A stretch of DNA of 64,000 bases from Flavivirga aquatica (GTDB lineage: Bacteria; Bacteroidota; Bacteroidia; Flavobacteriales; Flavobacteriaceae): NCBI RefSeq assembly GCF_001747085.1, contig NZ_MDJD01000054.1, positions 1-64,000 on the forward strand, given 5' to 3'. The translations under genes were made by a program, and so were the position numbers. A model generated the notes under the pieces. It saw only the letters and a program-made list of their open reading frames with translations. It was not told the DNA's origin and did not search any database. Positions 55,149 through 63,593 of this stretch are shown in pieces (the first letter of the stretch is position 1; every line of letters begins with the position of its first letter).

Positions 55149-55667
55149 TCATAGATAACGTTCTTTTATAACTTTAATATGCCAAATAGAATGTCCTAAA
55201 ATAATGAAAGCAGCTGCTCTTGCAGATAAACCTGATCCATTAGCATTACCAATAAATTTTAAATCTTCATTTTTTAAACTATTTAACAATACAATAAAAC
55301 TTTGGCGTACTGCTTTAAATTCTTCTACAAGAGCTTCTATACTTTTATTTTGTGCTTGCGAAGGATTAATATAATCATCTTGTTCGAACCCAGCTATTGA
55401 GGTTTTATCATGTCTTGATATACGAAAACAACGGTATTGAAAAATACGTTCTGTATCAATAAGATGTTGAAAGACTTCCTTAATAGTCCATTTTCCTGAC
55501 GCATAGCTATAGTCTAATTTCTCATTAGTAATGGATTCAAAAAATTCCAAAACCATATTTGAGTCTTCCCTAAAACCATTTACTAATTCGATATCTTTTG
55601 AAACTAAATCGATATATCTACTATAATATTCGTTGTATTCTGTTTTTATTAAATCTTTTGTTGTCAT
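55149..55667 (-). CDS. DinB-family protein
   Basis: 172 residues from ATG 55667. The frame is open upstream to 55724, but that would overlap the end of the ABC gene (55678); the ATG at 55667 begins MTTKDLIKTEYNEYYSRYI, which suits the fold. DinB metal-site histidine around residue 70 (IKEVFQHLIDTERIFQYR) and near 160 (IILGHSIWHIKVIKERYL). Third DinB-like protein in the window. It starts 10 bases after the ABC gene and may be co-transcribed with it. Confidence 0.82.
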   Translation of the reverse strand: MTTKDLIKTEYNEYYSRYIDLVSKDIELVNGFREDSNMVLEFFESITNEKLDYSYASGKWTIKEVFQHLIDTERIFQYRCFRISRHDKTSIAGFEQDDYINPSQAQNKSIEALVEEFKAVRQSFIVLLNSLKNEDLKFIGNANGSGLSARAAAFIILGHSIWHIKVIKERYL

Positions 55668-55677
55668 TTTAATATAT

Positions 55678-57450
55678 TTAAATTTTCGCTTGGTAGGTAT
55701 ATAAATCATAATATCTTCCTCCACGGTTTATCAATTCGTCATGCGTACCTCGTTCTACAATACAACCTGCTTCTATTACCAAAATCTGGTCTGCTTTTTT
55801 AATTGTACTTAAGCGATGGGCTATTACAATAGTGGTTCTATCTTTAATTAATTCGTCTAAGCTTTTCTGAATTAATGCTTCACTTTCGGTATCTAAATTA
55901 GAGGTTGCTTCATCTAAAATGATGATTTTCGGATTTGCTAAAATAGCGCGTGCAATAGCCAAACGTTGACGTTGTCCTCCTGAAAGCTTCACGCCTCTTT
56001 CCCCTATTAAGGTTTCTAGCCCTTCTTCAAATCGATCTGTAAATTCATTAACATAAGCTGCTTTAACAGCGTTCTGCAATTCTTCCTCTGATGCATTTGG
56101 TCTAGGGAACAGTATATTTTCTCTAATGGTACCTTCAAATAAAAATTCATCTTGTAATACCACACCTAAATATTGACGGAAACTACTCAATTTCACTTTT
56201 GATAAATCTTGATTATCAATAGTGACTTTACCTGAATTCGGACTTAAAAATGTAGCCGACAACCCTGCAATTGTCGATTTACCAGATCCTGAACTTCCTA
56301 CCAATGCTGTTACAGATCCAGCTGGAGCTTTAAAATTAATATTGTATAATACTTGTTTGCCTTCTTCGTATGCAAAGGATACATTATCAAATTCAATATT
56401 ACCTCTTAAACGATCTAACTGGATAATTCTTTCTGTATTATCCTCTTCAGCTGTCATATTCATAAGTTCTTCAGTTCTATCTAAACCTGCTAAAGCTTCG
56501 GTTAATTGACTACCAATATTACTCATTTGTATTATAGGAGCAATCATAAACCCTAACAATAAAGTAAAAAACAAAAAGTCCCCTGTGGTCATTTCTCCTT
56601 GTATCATATAATAACCTCCAATACCCATAATACCAGTAGTAGCAACTCCTATTAAAAAGGTTGACGAACTTGTCATTAAAGCCGTTGCTGTTAAACTCTT
56701 TTTAACATTTTGAAATAGCCTATCCACTCCTTTTTCAAATACTATACTTTCTTGCTTTTCGGCATTAAAAGCTTTTATAACACGTACACCTGCTAAAGTT
56801 TCAGTTAAACGCCCGTTGACTTCAGATCTTATTTGACCTCTTTTTCTAAATACTGGACGAATATATTTAAAAGCTTTTAACGCTATATATCCAAATATAG
56901 ATAATGGTGCAAATACAAAAAGTGTCATCCAAGGGTTCAGGTTTATTAAAATTATCAAAGATACAATCGCTGTAAATGTACCACCTACCAGCTGTACTAA
57001 CCCTGTACCTATAAGGTTTCTAACACCTTCAACATCACTCATAATGCGTGACACTAATGCTCCCGATTTCGTGTTATCAAAAAAATTAAGTGGTAAAGAC
57101 AATACTTTTTTCTGTACCTGAGCCCTAAGCTCGCTTATTAAATATTGGGCTTGTACACTTAAAATACGGGTAAGCAAAAACGATGTCACAGCCTGTACTA
57201 AAATAGCTATCAATACTATAACTATTAAACTATATAATTGTCCCATATCCTTATTTGGAACAACTTCATCTAATAATACTTTACTTTGCCAAGGTAAAAT
57301 TATACCTGCTAAACTTTTAATAACAATGAGTATTAAACCAATAAATACCAAATTTCGTCTAGGCCAAATAATAGTTTTAAAGGCTTGTCTCATACTCACT
57401 TTTGGTTTTGACTTTAAGCTTTTTTCTGAAAATTCTTTCAGGTGTTTCAT
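55678..57450 (-). CDS. ABC exporter, fused permease and ATPase (MsbA-like)
   Basis: 590 residues. Six-helix transmembrane domain (about 25-325) followed by a nucleotide-binding domain with Walker A VGSSGSGKST (about 385-394), Q-loop LQDEFLFEGTIRENI, signature LSGGQRQRLAIARAI (about 485-499), Walker B IIILDEAT and the switch histidine in IVIAHRLSTI. A homodimeric type IV exporter; MsbA-like lipid or drug export is inferred. No T1SS partner nearby. Confidence 0.93.
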   Translation of the reverse strand: MKHLKEFSEKSLKSKPKVSMRQAFKTIIWPRRNLVFIGLILIVIKSLAGIILPWQSKVLLDEVVPNKDMGQLYSLIVIVLIAILVQAVTSFLLTRILSVQAQYLISELRAQVQKKVLSLPLNFFDNTKSGALVSRIMSDVEGVRNLIGTGLVQLVGGTFTAIVSLIILINLNPWMTLFVFAPLSIFGYIALKAFKYIRPVFRKRGQIRSEVNGRLTETLAGVRVIKAFNAEKQESIVFEKGVDRLFQNVKKSLTATALMTSSSTFLIGVATTGIMGIGGYYMIQGEMTTGDFLFFTLLLGFMIAPIIQMSNIGSQLTEALAGLDRTEELMNMTAEEDNTERIIQLDRLRGNIEFDNVSFAYEEGKQVLYNINFKAPAGSVTALVGSSGSGKSTIAGLSATFLSPNSGKVTIDNQDLSKVKLSSFRQYLGVVLQDEFLFEGTIRENILFPRPNASEEELQNAVKAAYVNEFTDRFEEGLETLIGERGVKLSGGQRQRLAIARAILANPKIIILDEATSNLDTESEALIQKSLDELIKDRTTIVIAHRLSTIKKADQILVIEAGCIVERGTHDELINRGGRYYDLYTYQAKI

Positions 57451-57826
57451 TCAAATAAATTTAATGGAAGATATAGTGAGCTAAATTAACGAATCTTTAC
57501 AACGATTCATATAAATAATTTTTTAACACTTAATATTATACCTACACATATGCTAACTCTAATGTAAAAAACATACGTTTTTTATTAATGAATTAACACT
57601 GAAATATTCAATTTTCATAAGAGCTTATTATATCTTTAAATCATAGTTGTTATTTGTTAAATATTTTCTTTTCTTAAACAACTTCTAGTAAGGTAACTGC
57701 TTACATTAATTATAAATAATGAAGAAAAGTTATAACCACCAAATCTAGACTCATTAATCTTTTACCTATTCTTTCTAAAAAGAGTTAAACAACTAAAAAC
57801 CAAGTACAAACACCTGTTTACCTAAC

Positions 57827-57840
57827 ACGTAAATATACGT
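57827..57840. promoter_or_regulatory. Candidate operator ACGTA-N4-TACGT upstream of the T9SS repeat protein
   Basis: ACGTA AATA TACGT, ending 1 base before the TTG of the promoter at 57842. Same architecture as 17985-17998. The binding protein is unknown; a dimeric regulator is inferred. Confidence 0.4.
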
Positions 57841-57841
57841 A

Positions 57842-57871
57842 TTGTCTTACATGTAAAGAAAGTTATTTTTG
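57842..57871 (+). promoter_or_regulatory. Promoter of the T9SS repeat protein (TTG-N19-TATTTTTG)
   Basis: TTG at 57842-57844, 19-base spacer, TATTTTTG at 57864-57871, a good Bacteroidota match. The start codon is about 100 bases downstream. Confidence 0.6.
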
Positions 57872-57972
57872 ATTAGATATAACATTGACTTTTAATCTAT
57901 TAACAACTAGTAATTCATTCATAATTAATGCAATAGAATACAAGGAATAATATAAACTAAAACCAACTTAAA

Positions 57973-60444
57973 ATGAACAAAGATCTACTAAAACTATTTA
58001 CGTTATTTCTATTACTTAATAGCGCATTTAAAATGAATTCACAAGGCTTATCTCCAGGAGACATTGCATTTATAGGCTATAATACCGATGCCTCTATTAC
58101 TAGCAATGATAATTTCTCTTTTATTACCCTAACAAACATACCAGCGAATGAAGTTATATATTTTACAGAAGAAGGTTGGAATAATACAACTAATTCTTGG
58201 GCTGGAACATCTGAGGGACATATAACATATACAGCTCCAGCTTCTGGTGTTGCATGCGGAACAATTATAAATATTAACGAATCATCTCCAAGTTCTTTTA
58301 CAGTAACAGGAGGAGGAACAGCTACTCTTTCAAGTGGTACTAGCTGGTCACTAACCGGTGGTGATCAAGTTATAGCATATCAAGCCCTTGCTCCAGAACC
58401 AGCAACTACTCCTACTTTTATTGCTGGTGTCCATGGCGATGATGGTGATGGATCTCCAACCACCTTAGATCCTACTACAAAATGGAATACTGCAATAACA
58501 ATTCCTTTAGGAACTGCACGATCAGAACTTCCTTCAGGCTTAACTAATGGAACAAATTGTGTTTCTCTTTTCCCAGCAGTAGGAACCGAAGTAGACAATG
58601 CAAAATATACAGGAACATTAACAGGAACTCCTGCGACTATTTTGGCAGAAATTAATGATTACACTAATTGGACAAATAGCAACACTACTGTTTTCGCTAT
58701 TACTCCTAGCGATTATACGGCTAACATTACATGTCTTCCTGCTTGTTCAAATCCTGACGCACCTACTTTAACCTACTCACCATCAACAGTATGTACTGGA
58801 AGCACGGCAACAATTACGATTAGCGGCTCATTAAACGATGCAACAGCATGGCATATTTATACCGGATCTTGTGGAGGTACTAGTATTGGATCCACAGCCT
58901 CTGGAACATTTGCTGTAACCCCTACTGCTCCAAGTACAACCTATTTTATTCGCGGTGAAGGCGGATGTGTAACACCTGATTCATGTGGATCCGTATCTAT
59001 AGCGGTTACCGCTTTAGATGATGCTTCATTCTCTTATGATGCGGCTAGCTATTGTGTAGATGCTGCTGATCCAACTCCTACTATTACAGGTTTAACGGGA
59101 GGGGCTTTTTCTAGTACGCCTGCTGGTTTATCTATTAATGCTAGCACAGGAGTTATTGATGTGTCGGCTTCTACGCCTAATACTTATACTGTTACTTATA
59201 CTACTGCAGGGACTTGTACTAATACTGATAATGTGAGTGTTACTATTAATGCTTTAGATGATGCTTCTTTTTCTTATGGTGCGGCTAGTTATTGTATAGA
59301 TACTACTGATCCAACACCGACTATTACGGGTTTAACGGGAGGGGCTTTTTCTAGTGAGCCTGCTGGTTTATCTATTAATGCTAGCACGGGAGTTATTGAT
59401 GTGTCGGCTTCTACGCCTAATACTTATACTGTTACTTATACTACTGCAGGGACTTGTACTAATACTGCTAATGTGAGTGTTACTATTAATGCTTTAGATG
59501 ATGCTTCTTTTTCTTATGGTGCGGCTAGTTATTGTATAGATACTACTGATCCAACACCGACTATTACGGGTTTAACGGGAGGGGCTTTTTCTAGTGCGCC
59601 TACTGGTTTATCTATTAATGCTAGCACGGGAGTTATTGATGTGTCGGCTTCTACGCCTAATACTTATACTGTTACTTATACTACTGCAGGGACTTGTCCT
59701 AATACTGATAATGTGAGTGTCACTATTAATGCTTTAGATAATGCTTCTTTTTCTTATGGTGCGGCTAGTTATTGTATAGATACTACTGATCCAACACCGA
59801 CTATTACGGGTTTAACGGGAGGGGCTTTTTCTAGTGCGCCTGCTGGTTTATCTATTAATGCTAGCACAGGAGTTATTGATGTGTTGGCTTCTACGCCTAA
59901 TACTTATACTGTTACTTATACTACAGCTGGAACTTGTACTAATACTGCTAATGTGAGTGTTACTATAACTTCTGTCGATACCTCAACAATATTAAATAAT
60001 GCTACTATTACTTCGAATTCTACTGGAGCGACCTACCAATGGTTAGACTGTGATGATAGTATGAGTATTATTACAGGAGAGACAAGCCAATCTTATACAG
60101 CAACTGTTAATGGCAATTATGCAGTTCAGGTAACAAAAAATGGATGTACAGGTATTAGTTCTTGTGTAGAAATAACTTCATTAGGAATAATAAATAATTC
60201 TTTTTCAGATGAATTTGTTGTATCTCCAAATCCAACTAATGGAAATTTGTCAGTTCAATTTGGTAAAACTCAAAAAAACATAACGATTCGATTACTTTCT
60301 ATTACAGGACAGTTAATAAAAAAAGCATATTTCTTAAATTCTAATATTATTCCATTAGAAATAAAGCAATCAAGTGGTATTTATTTTCTAGAAATATCTG
60401 ATGATAAAGGTAATAGATCATTATTAAAATTGATAAAACAGTAA
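57973..60444 (+). CDS. T9SS-secreted repeat adhesin
   Basis: 823 residues. Signal peptide (about 1-23). N-terminal globular domain (about 25-250, LSPGDIAFIGYNTD..NEVIYFTEEGWNN, seen in other T9SS proteins). Then a short Cys-bearing Ig-like segment (about 258-345) and four near-identical 80-residue repeats (about 347-666, core SYCVDAADPTPTITGLTGG). A last Ig-like piece and a type A T9SS sorting tail (about 750-823, VSPNPTNGNLSVQFG..SGIYFLEIS) close the protein. Surface adhesion is inferred. The repeats are also recent at DNA level; see findings. Confidence 0.88.
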   Translation: MNKDLLKLFTLFLLLNSAFKMNSQGLSPGDIAFIGYNTDASITSNDNFSFITLTNIPANEVIYFTEEGWNNTTNSWAGTSEGHITYTAPASGVACGTIININESSPSSFTVTGGGTATLSSGTSWSLTGGDQVIAYQALAPEPATTPTFIAGVHGDDGDGSPTTLDPTTKWNTAITIPLGTARSELPSGLTNGTNCVSLFPAVGTEVDNAKYTGTLTGTPATILAEINDYTNWTNSNTTVFAITPSDYTANITCLPACSNPDAPTLTYSPSTVCTGSTATITISGSLNDATAWHIYTGSCGGTSIGSTASGTFAVTPTAPSTTYFIRGEGGCVTPDSCGSVSIAVTALDDASFSYDAASYCVDAADPTPTITGLTGGAFSSTPAGLSINASTGVIDVSASTPNTYTVTYTTAGTCTNTDNVSVTINALDDASFSYGAASYCIDTTDPTPTITGLTGGAFSSEPAGLSINASTGVIDVSASTPNTYTVTYTTAGTCTNTANVSVTINALDDASFSYGAASYCIDTTDPTPTITGLTGGAFSSAPTGLSINASTGVIDVSASTPNTYTVTYTTAGTCPNTDNVSVTINALDNASFSYGAASYCIDTTDPTPTITGLTGGAFSSAPAGLSINASTGVIDVLASTPNTYTVTYTTAGTCTNTANVSVTITSVDTSTILNNATITSNSTGATYQWLDCDDSMSIITGETSQSYTATVNGNYAVQVTKNGCTGISSCVEITSLGIINNSFSDEFVVSPNPTNGNLSVQFGKTQKNITIRLLSITGQLIKKAYFLNSNIIPLEIKQSSGIYFLEISDDKGNRSLLKLIKQ
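59011..59970 (+). repeat. Four tandem 240-bp coding repeats in the T9SS protein
   Basis: Units at 59011-59250, 59251-59490, 59491-59730 and 59731-59970, each 240 bases (80 codons). The start GCTTTAGATGATGCTTC recurs at the same phase (GCTTTAGATAATGCTTC in unit 4). Units 2-4 are almost identical; the first third of unit 1 is more diverged while its remainder is nearly the same. Confidence 0.92.
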
Positions 60445-60480
60445 ATACTTAAAACAATAATTACAACACTTAATTTTATT

Positions 60481-60508
60481 CAAAGCCTCTCAAAGAGGCT
60501 TTGTTTAT
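60481..60508 (+). terminator. Terminator of the T9SS repeat protein
   Basis: Perfect arms CAAAGCCTCT and AGAGGCTTTG around CAA, followed by TTTATAT. Confidence 0.8.
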
Positions 60509-60713
60509 ATATAATCTTATTACCAGCTTATTCAACTTCAACTAAAATTTATTTTTCCAGTTCCAAAACTAAACATAAGAAAAAACAACATCTTTATTAT
60601 TAGTTAGTAATGGAAATATCATTCAAAAAATTATTAATAAAACAGTATAGTAATTTGCTTTATTTACTACTTTTATTCTTTCTAAAAAAATTACTCATAA
60701 TAAATACAAACAC

Positions 60714-61328
60714 ATGAAAATCATTGGCATAGGTAAAAACTACGTAAACGATAAAAGTGAAATCAGTGCACTTAAAAATGGTGACCAACTTATTTTTTTA
60801 AAAGCTGAAAGTACTTTGGTTACTAATAATGAAGATATTGTTTTTCCTAAAATCACAAATGAACTTCTTTTTGAAGTTGAATTAGTTGCTAAAATTGGAA
60901 CAAAAGGAAAAGATATCGATGTAAACAATGCTGCTTCTCACATTAAAGAAATTGGTATTGGTATAGATTATACTGCAAAAGATGTTCTTAACGCTAGTAG
61001 AGCAAACAAAGGACCTTGGGCATTAGCTAAAGGGTTTGATGGCGCTTCTCCTGTAGGTGGATTTAAAGCAATTTCTAACTTTCCGCAACTTGATAATATA
61101 AATTTTAATTTACTTATTAATGGTGAAGAAAAACAAGTTGGAAATACAAGTGATATGATTTATAATATGACTGAAATTATTGCCTATGTATCTAAATATA
61201 TGACTTTAGAGCCTGGTGATTTAATTTTTACTGGCACACCTGCAACTGGTGCTGGACAAATTTTTAAAGGTGATCATTTACAAGCTTCTATTGAAGGAGA
61301 ATTATTGCTAGATTTTAAAATGATATAA
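60714..61328 (+). CDS. Fumarylacetoacetate hydrolase (FAH) family protein
   Basis: 204 residues. FAHD1-like: KIIGIGKNYVNDKSE start, FEVELVAKIGTKGKDI with metal ligand glutamates (about 51-53), GIGIDYTAKDV, and the C-terminal ELIFTGTPATGAGQIFKGDH-type DLIFTGTPATG. Enzymes of this fold act as acylpyruvase or oxaloacetate decarboxylase, or on aromatic ring-cleavage products. Exact substrate not determined. Single gene. Confidence 0.9.
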   Translation: MKIIGIGKNYVNDKSEISALKNGDQLIFLKAESTLVTNNEDIVFPKITNELLFEVELVAKIGTKGKDIDVNNAASHIKEIGIGIDYTAKDVLNASRANKGPWALAKGFDGASPVGGFKAISNFPQLDNINFNLLINGEEKQVGNTSDMIYNMTEIIAYVSKYMTLEPGDLIFTGTPATGAGQIFKGDHLQASIEGELLLDFKMI

Positions 61329-61340
61329 TATAAAAAAACT

Positions 61341-61415
61341 AAACGGAGGGTAACCTTTTAAAAACTCAATAACGGAACGAGTTAGCGATTTTTTAAAAGG
61401 TTACCCTCCGTTTAA
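61341..61415. repeat. Perfect 25-bp inverted repeat with 25-base loop
   Basis: Arm TAAACGGAGGGTAACCTTTT plus AAAAA (61341-61365) pairs with 61391-61415. The loop holds a smaller AACTC/GAGTT stem (61364-61368 and 61380-61384). It lies 13 bases after the FAH stop. The long stem without mismatches could act as a strong terminator or a mobile/recombination site. Confidence 0.75.
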
Positions 61416-61619
61416 CATGCTTCACACTAAAGTCTTAATGCAAATTGCTATAGAAGTTATCATATCATACTTAGAAAAAGGTGACACTGTTTTCAAAAAA
61501 AGGAACCTTCACATGTCATTTTTATATGCTTAGAGATGGTGCTTTAAACTTATATCATAGTAACAGAAATATAAAAGAAAAAATTTAGAATGGAGCTATT
61601 AATTTAACTTTATAAATAA

Positions 61620-63407
61620 TTAAGCTGGAATTGTAAAATAAAACGTCGTACCTTCTCCTTCGTTAGAGTCAAGCCAAATTTTCCCGCCATGAGATTCTAC
61701 AATTTTTTTACAATGTGCTAATCCTATTCCAGTTCCCTCGTATTCTTCTCTTGAATGTAATCTTTGAAAGATTGAGAATATACGTACTCTGTGTTTCTCT
61801 TGAATACCTATACCATTATCTTTTATTGAAAATTCCCAAACCGTGTCATTATTGCTACCATTAGATATACTTTTTTTAATACAATTAATCTCTATTAATG
61901 GATTAGTATCTACTTTAGTAAATTTAATTCCATTACTTATTAAGTTTTGAAATAATAAGCGTAATTCTAATTTCGCACCTTTTACAATAGGTAAATCCCC
62001 TGATATAATCTTGGTATTTGTTCTTTCAATAACATGTCGTAAATCTTTCTTTAAAGTACTAATAGTATTATTACAATTTACATCTTCATATACTTTACTT
62101 TTCCCTAAGCGCGAATATTGTAAAATAGCATCAATAAGCTTTTGCATTCTTACACTTGATTCACTAATAAAATTAAGAGTCATTTTACCAGTTTCATCAA
62201 ATTTATCTTTATAATCATCAACGAACAAACTTATTAAACTAGTAATAGTAATTAAAGGCTCTTTTAAATCATGACTAGCAATATAAGCGAATTGTTCAAG
62301 TTCTTCATTCTTAGATTTCAACTCCAAAGCTTGCTTTTCTATTTCTAAATTCTTGATTTTTAATTTTTTATTTAATTTTTTATTTACTAAATAGTTTTTA
62401 AAAATAATTAATGCTCCTAATAATAGTAGACATATAAATACTATAAGTAATATATTTAATGTTTTATAAATATTTATTTTTGACTCTTTCTCTTGTAAAA
62501 TATTTTCCTTTTTCTCAATCTCTATAGTTTGATTTTCAATATATTTTAATTGCTTTTTTATTTCTAAATCACTTGAAATTATCTTTTCTTCTTGTGATTT
62601 AATAAAATCTATTTGTTGTTTTATATTTTCTTCTAATTCGCGTTCTATTTTTACTTTATCAGCAAATTTCTTTTGTTGTAACTCACTTTCATTTGACAAT
62701 ATTTTAATCCACTCGTCACGTATTTCGACTGCATTTAAAATCGTATCTACAATTATTTTTGGATTATTATTTTTGTGTTTTTGTTGATATGCTTCTTCTT
62801 TTTTAAATTTCTCTGAAGAAGCTTCGGTTGTTTTATATAAGTTTTCCCATTTTTGAGGAGAATTTATAGCATATTGCTTTAATGAATTTAAAACCACAAA
62901 CCCCTCTCTTTCAATATTTTTATTATTTATTTCGTATACAAAAGAATCTCCAGTATTTTTTATATTTATCATTGAAGTATGATAATTATAATCTTCTGTT
63001 ACTAAAAAAATATTCTTTCCTGAAATTTCACTTAAGATATAGTTAATATCAAAATTATACTTGTTATTTACATAAAGTAATTGAATATCTTCAATATCTT
63101 CAACTAAATTGAATCCAATAACCTCGATGGGTTTGTTATCTGCTTTATGCTTTTCTACAAGAGCCTTAAAATCTATAATAGCTCGATCTGGTCCCAAAAC
63201 TCCTATTCTAAAACGCTCGTTATTCTCTTGATTTTCCCAAGTAATTTGTTGTGTAAAGTTATATATAAGAATAGTACGTTGTAAACGCTTTACCTGTTCA
63301 TTATTTGTATGTTGAGCATATGTATACAAACAATAAAAACAACATAGTAATCCAATAGCTATTGATTTTTTAATATTTGTATATACATTTGTTTTCCTAC
63401 ACTCCAT
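61620..63407 (-). CDS. Sensor histidine kinase with YfiR-like periplasmic domain
   Basis: 595 residues. Signal anchor (about 12-30), YfiR/DUF4154-type sensor domain (about 38-185, RTILIYNFTQQITWEN, IGFNLVEDIEDIQLLYVNNKYN, NIFLVTEDYN), long coiled coil (about 205-310), transmembrane helix (about 313-335), a second coiled coil, HisKA with His in YIASHDLKEPL (about 377-387) and HATPase_c with N-box NLISNGIKF, DNGIGI and GTGIGLAHCKKIVESHGGKI. It lies downstream of the response regulator on the same strand, 186 bases away, and should signal to it. Confidence 0.88.
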   Translation of the reverse strand: MECRKTNVYTNIKKSIAIGLLCCFYCLYTYAQHTNNEQVKRLQRTILIYNFTQQITWENQENNERFRIGVLGPDRAIIDFKALVEKHKADNKPIEVIGFNLVEDIEDIQLLYVNNKYNFDINYILSEISGKNIFLVTEDYNYHTSMINIKNTGDSFVYEINNKNIEREGFVVLNSLKQYAINSPQKWENLYKTTEASSEKFKKEEAYQQKHKNNNPKIIVDTILNAVEIRDEWIKILSNESELQQKKFADKVKIERELEENIKQQIDFIKSQEEKIISSDLEIKKQLKYIENQTIEIEKKENILQEKESKINIYKTLNILLIVFICLLLLGALIIFKNYLVNKKLNKKLKIKNLEIEKQALELKSKNEELEQFAYIASHDLKEPLITITSLISLFVDDYKDKFDETGKMTLNFISESSVRMQKLIDAILQYSRLGKSKVYEDVNCNNTISTLKKDLRHVIERTNTKIISGDLPIVKGAKLELRLLFQNLISNGIKFTKVDTNPLIEINCIKKSISNGSNNDTVWEFSIKDNGIGIQEKHRVRIFSIFQRLHSREEYEGTGIGLAHCKKIVESHGGKIWLDSNEGEGTTFYFTIPA

Positions 63408-63593
63408 TTCTAACTATAAAAAAGCAAGTAAATAGTAATTTACCTTATTAACACTAAATTTGTAAACGTGAATATAATATAAACGAAGTTTCTATCATTT
63501 ATATTGGTCAAGTATTTTAGTTTACAGAAAAGGAACATAAAATACTTATTTATAGTATAAATAAACTAAAATATTTTATAAATATAAAGGAAT

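Larger units (their letters stand above)
57451..57972. other. Intergenic stretch before the T9SS repeat protein
   Basis: 522 bases, AT-rich, no gene. The right part holds the ACGTA palindrome and promoter of the repeat protein, followed by a leader of about 100 bases. I see no other structure. Confidence 0.55.

Noticed and set aside
58380-58598. Minus-strand open frame of 72 codons
   Set aside because: Antisense to the T9SS repeat protein and without support.
59011-59970. CRISPR-like array
   Set aside because: The repeat is 240 bp, in frame and coding; no short repeats alternate with unique spacers.
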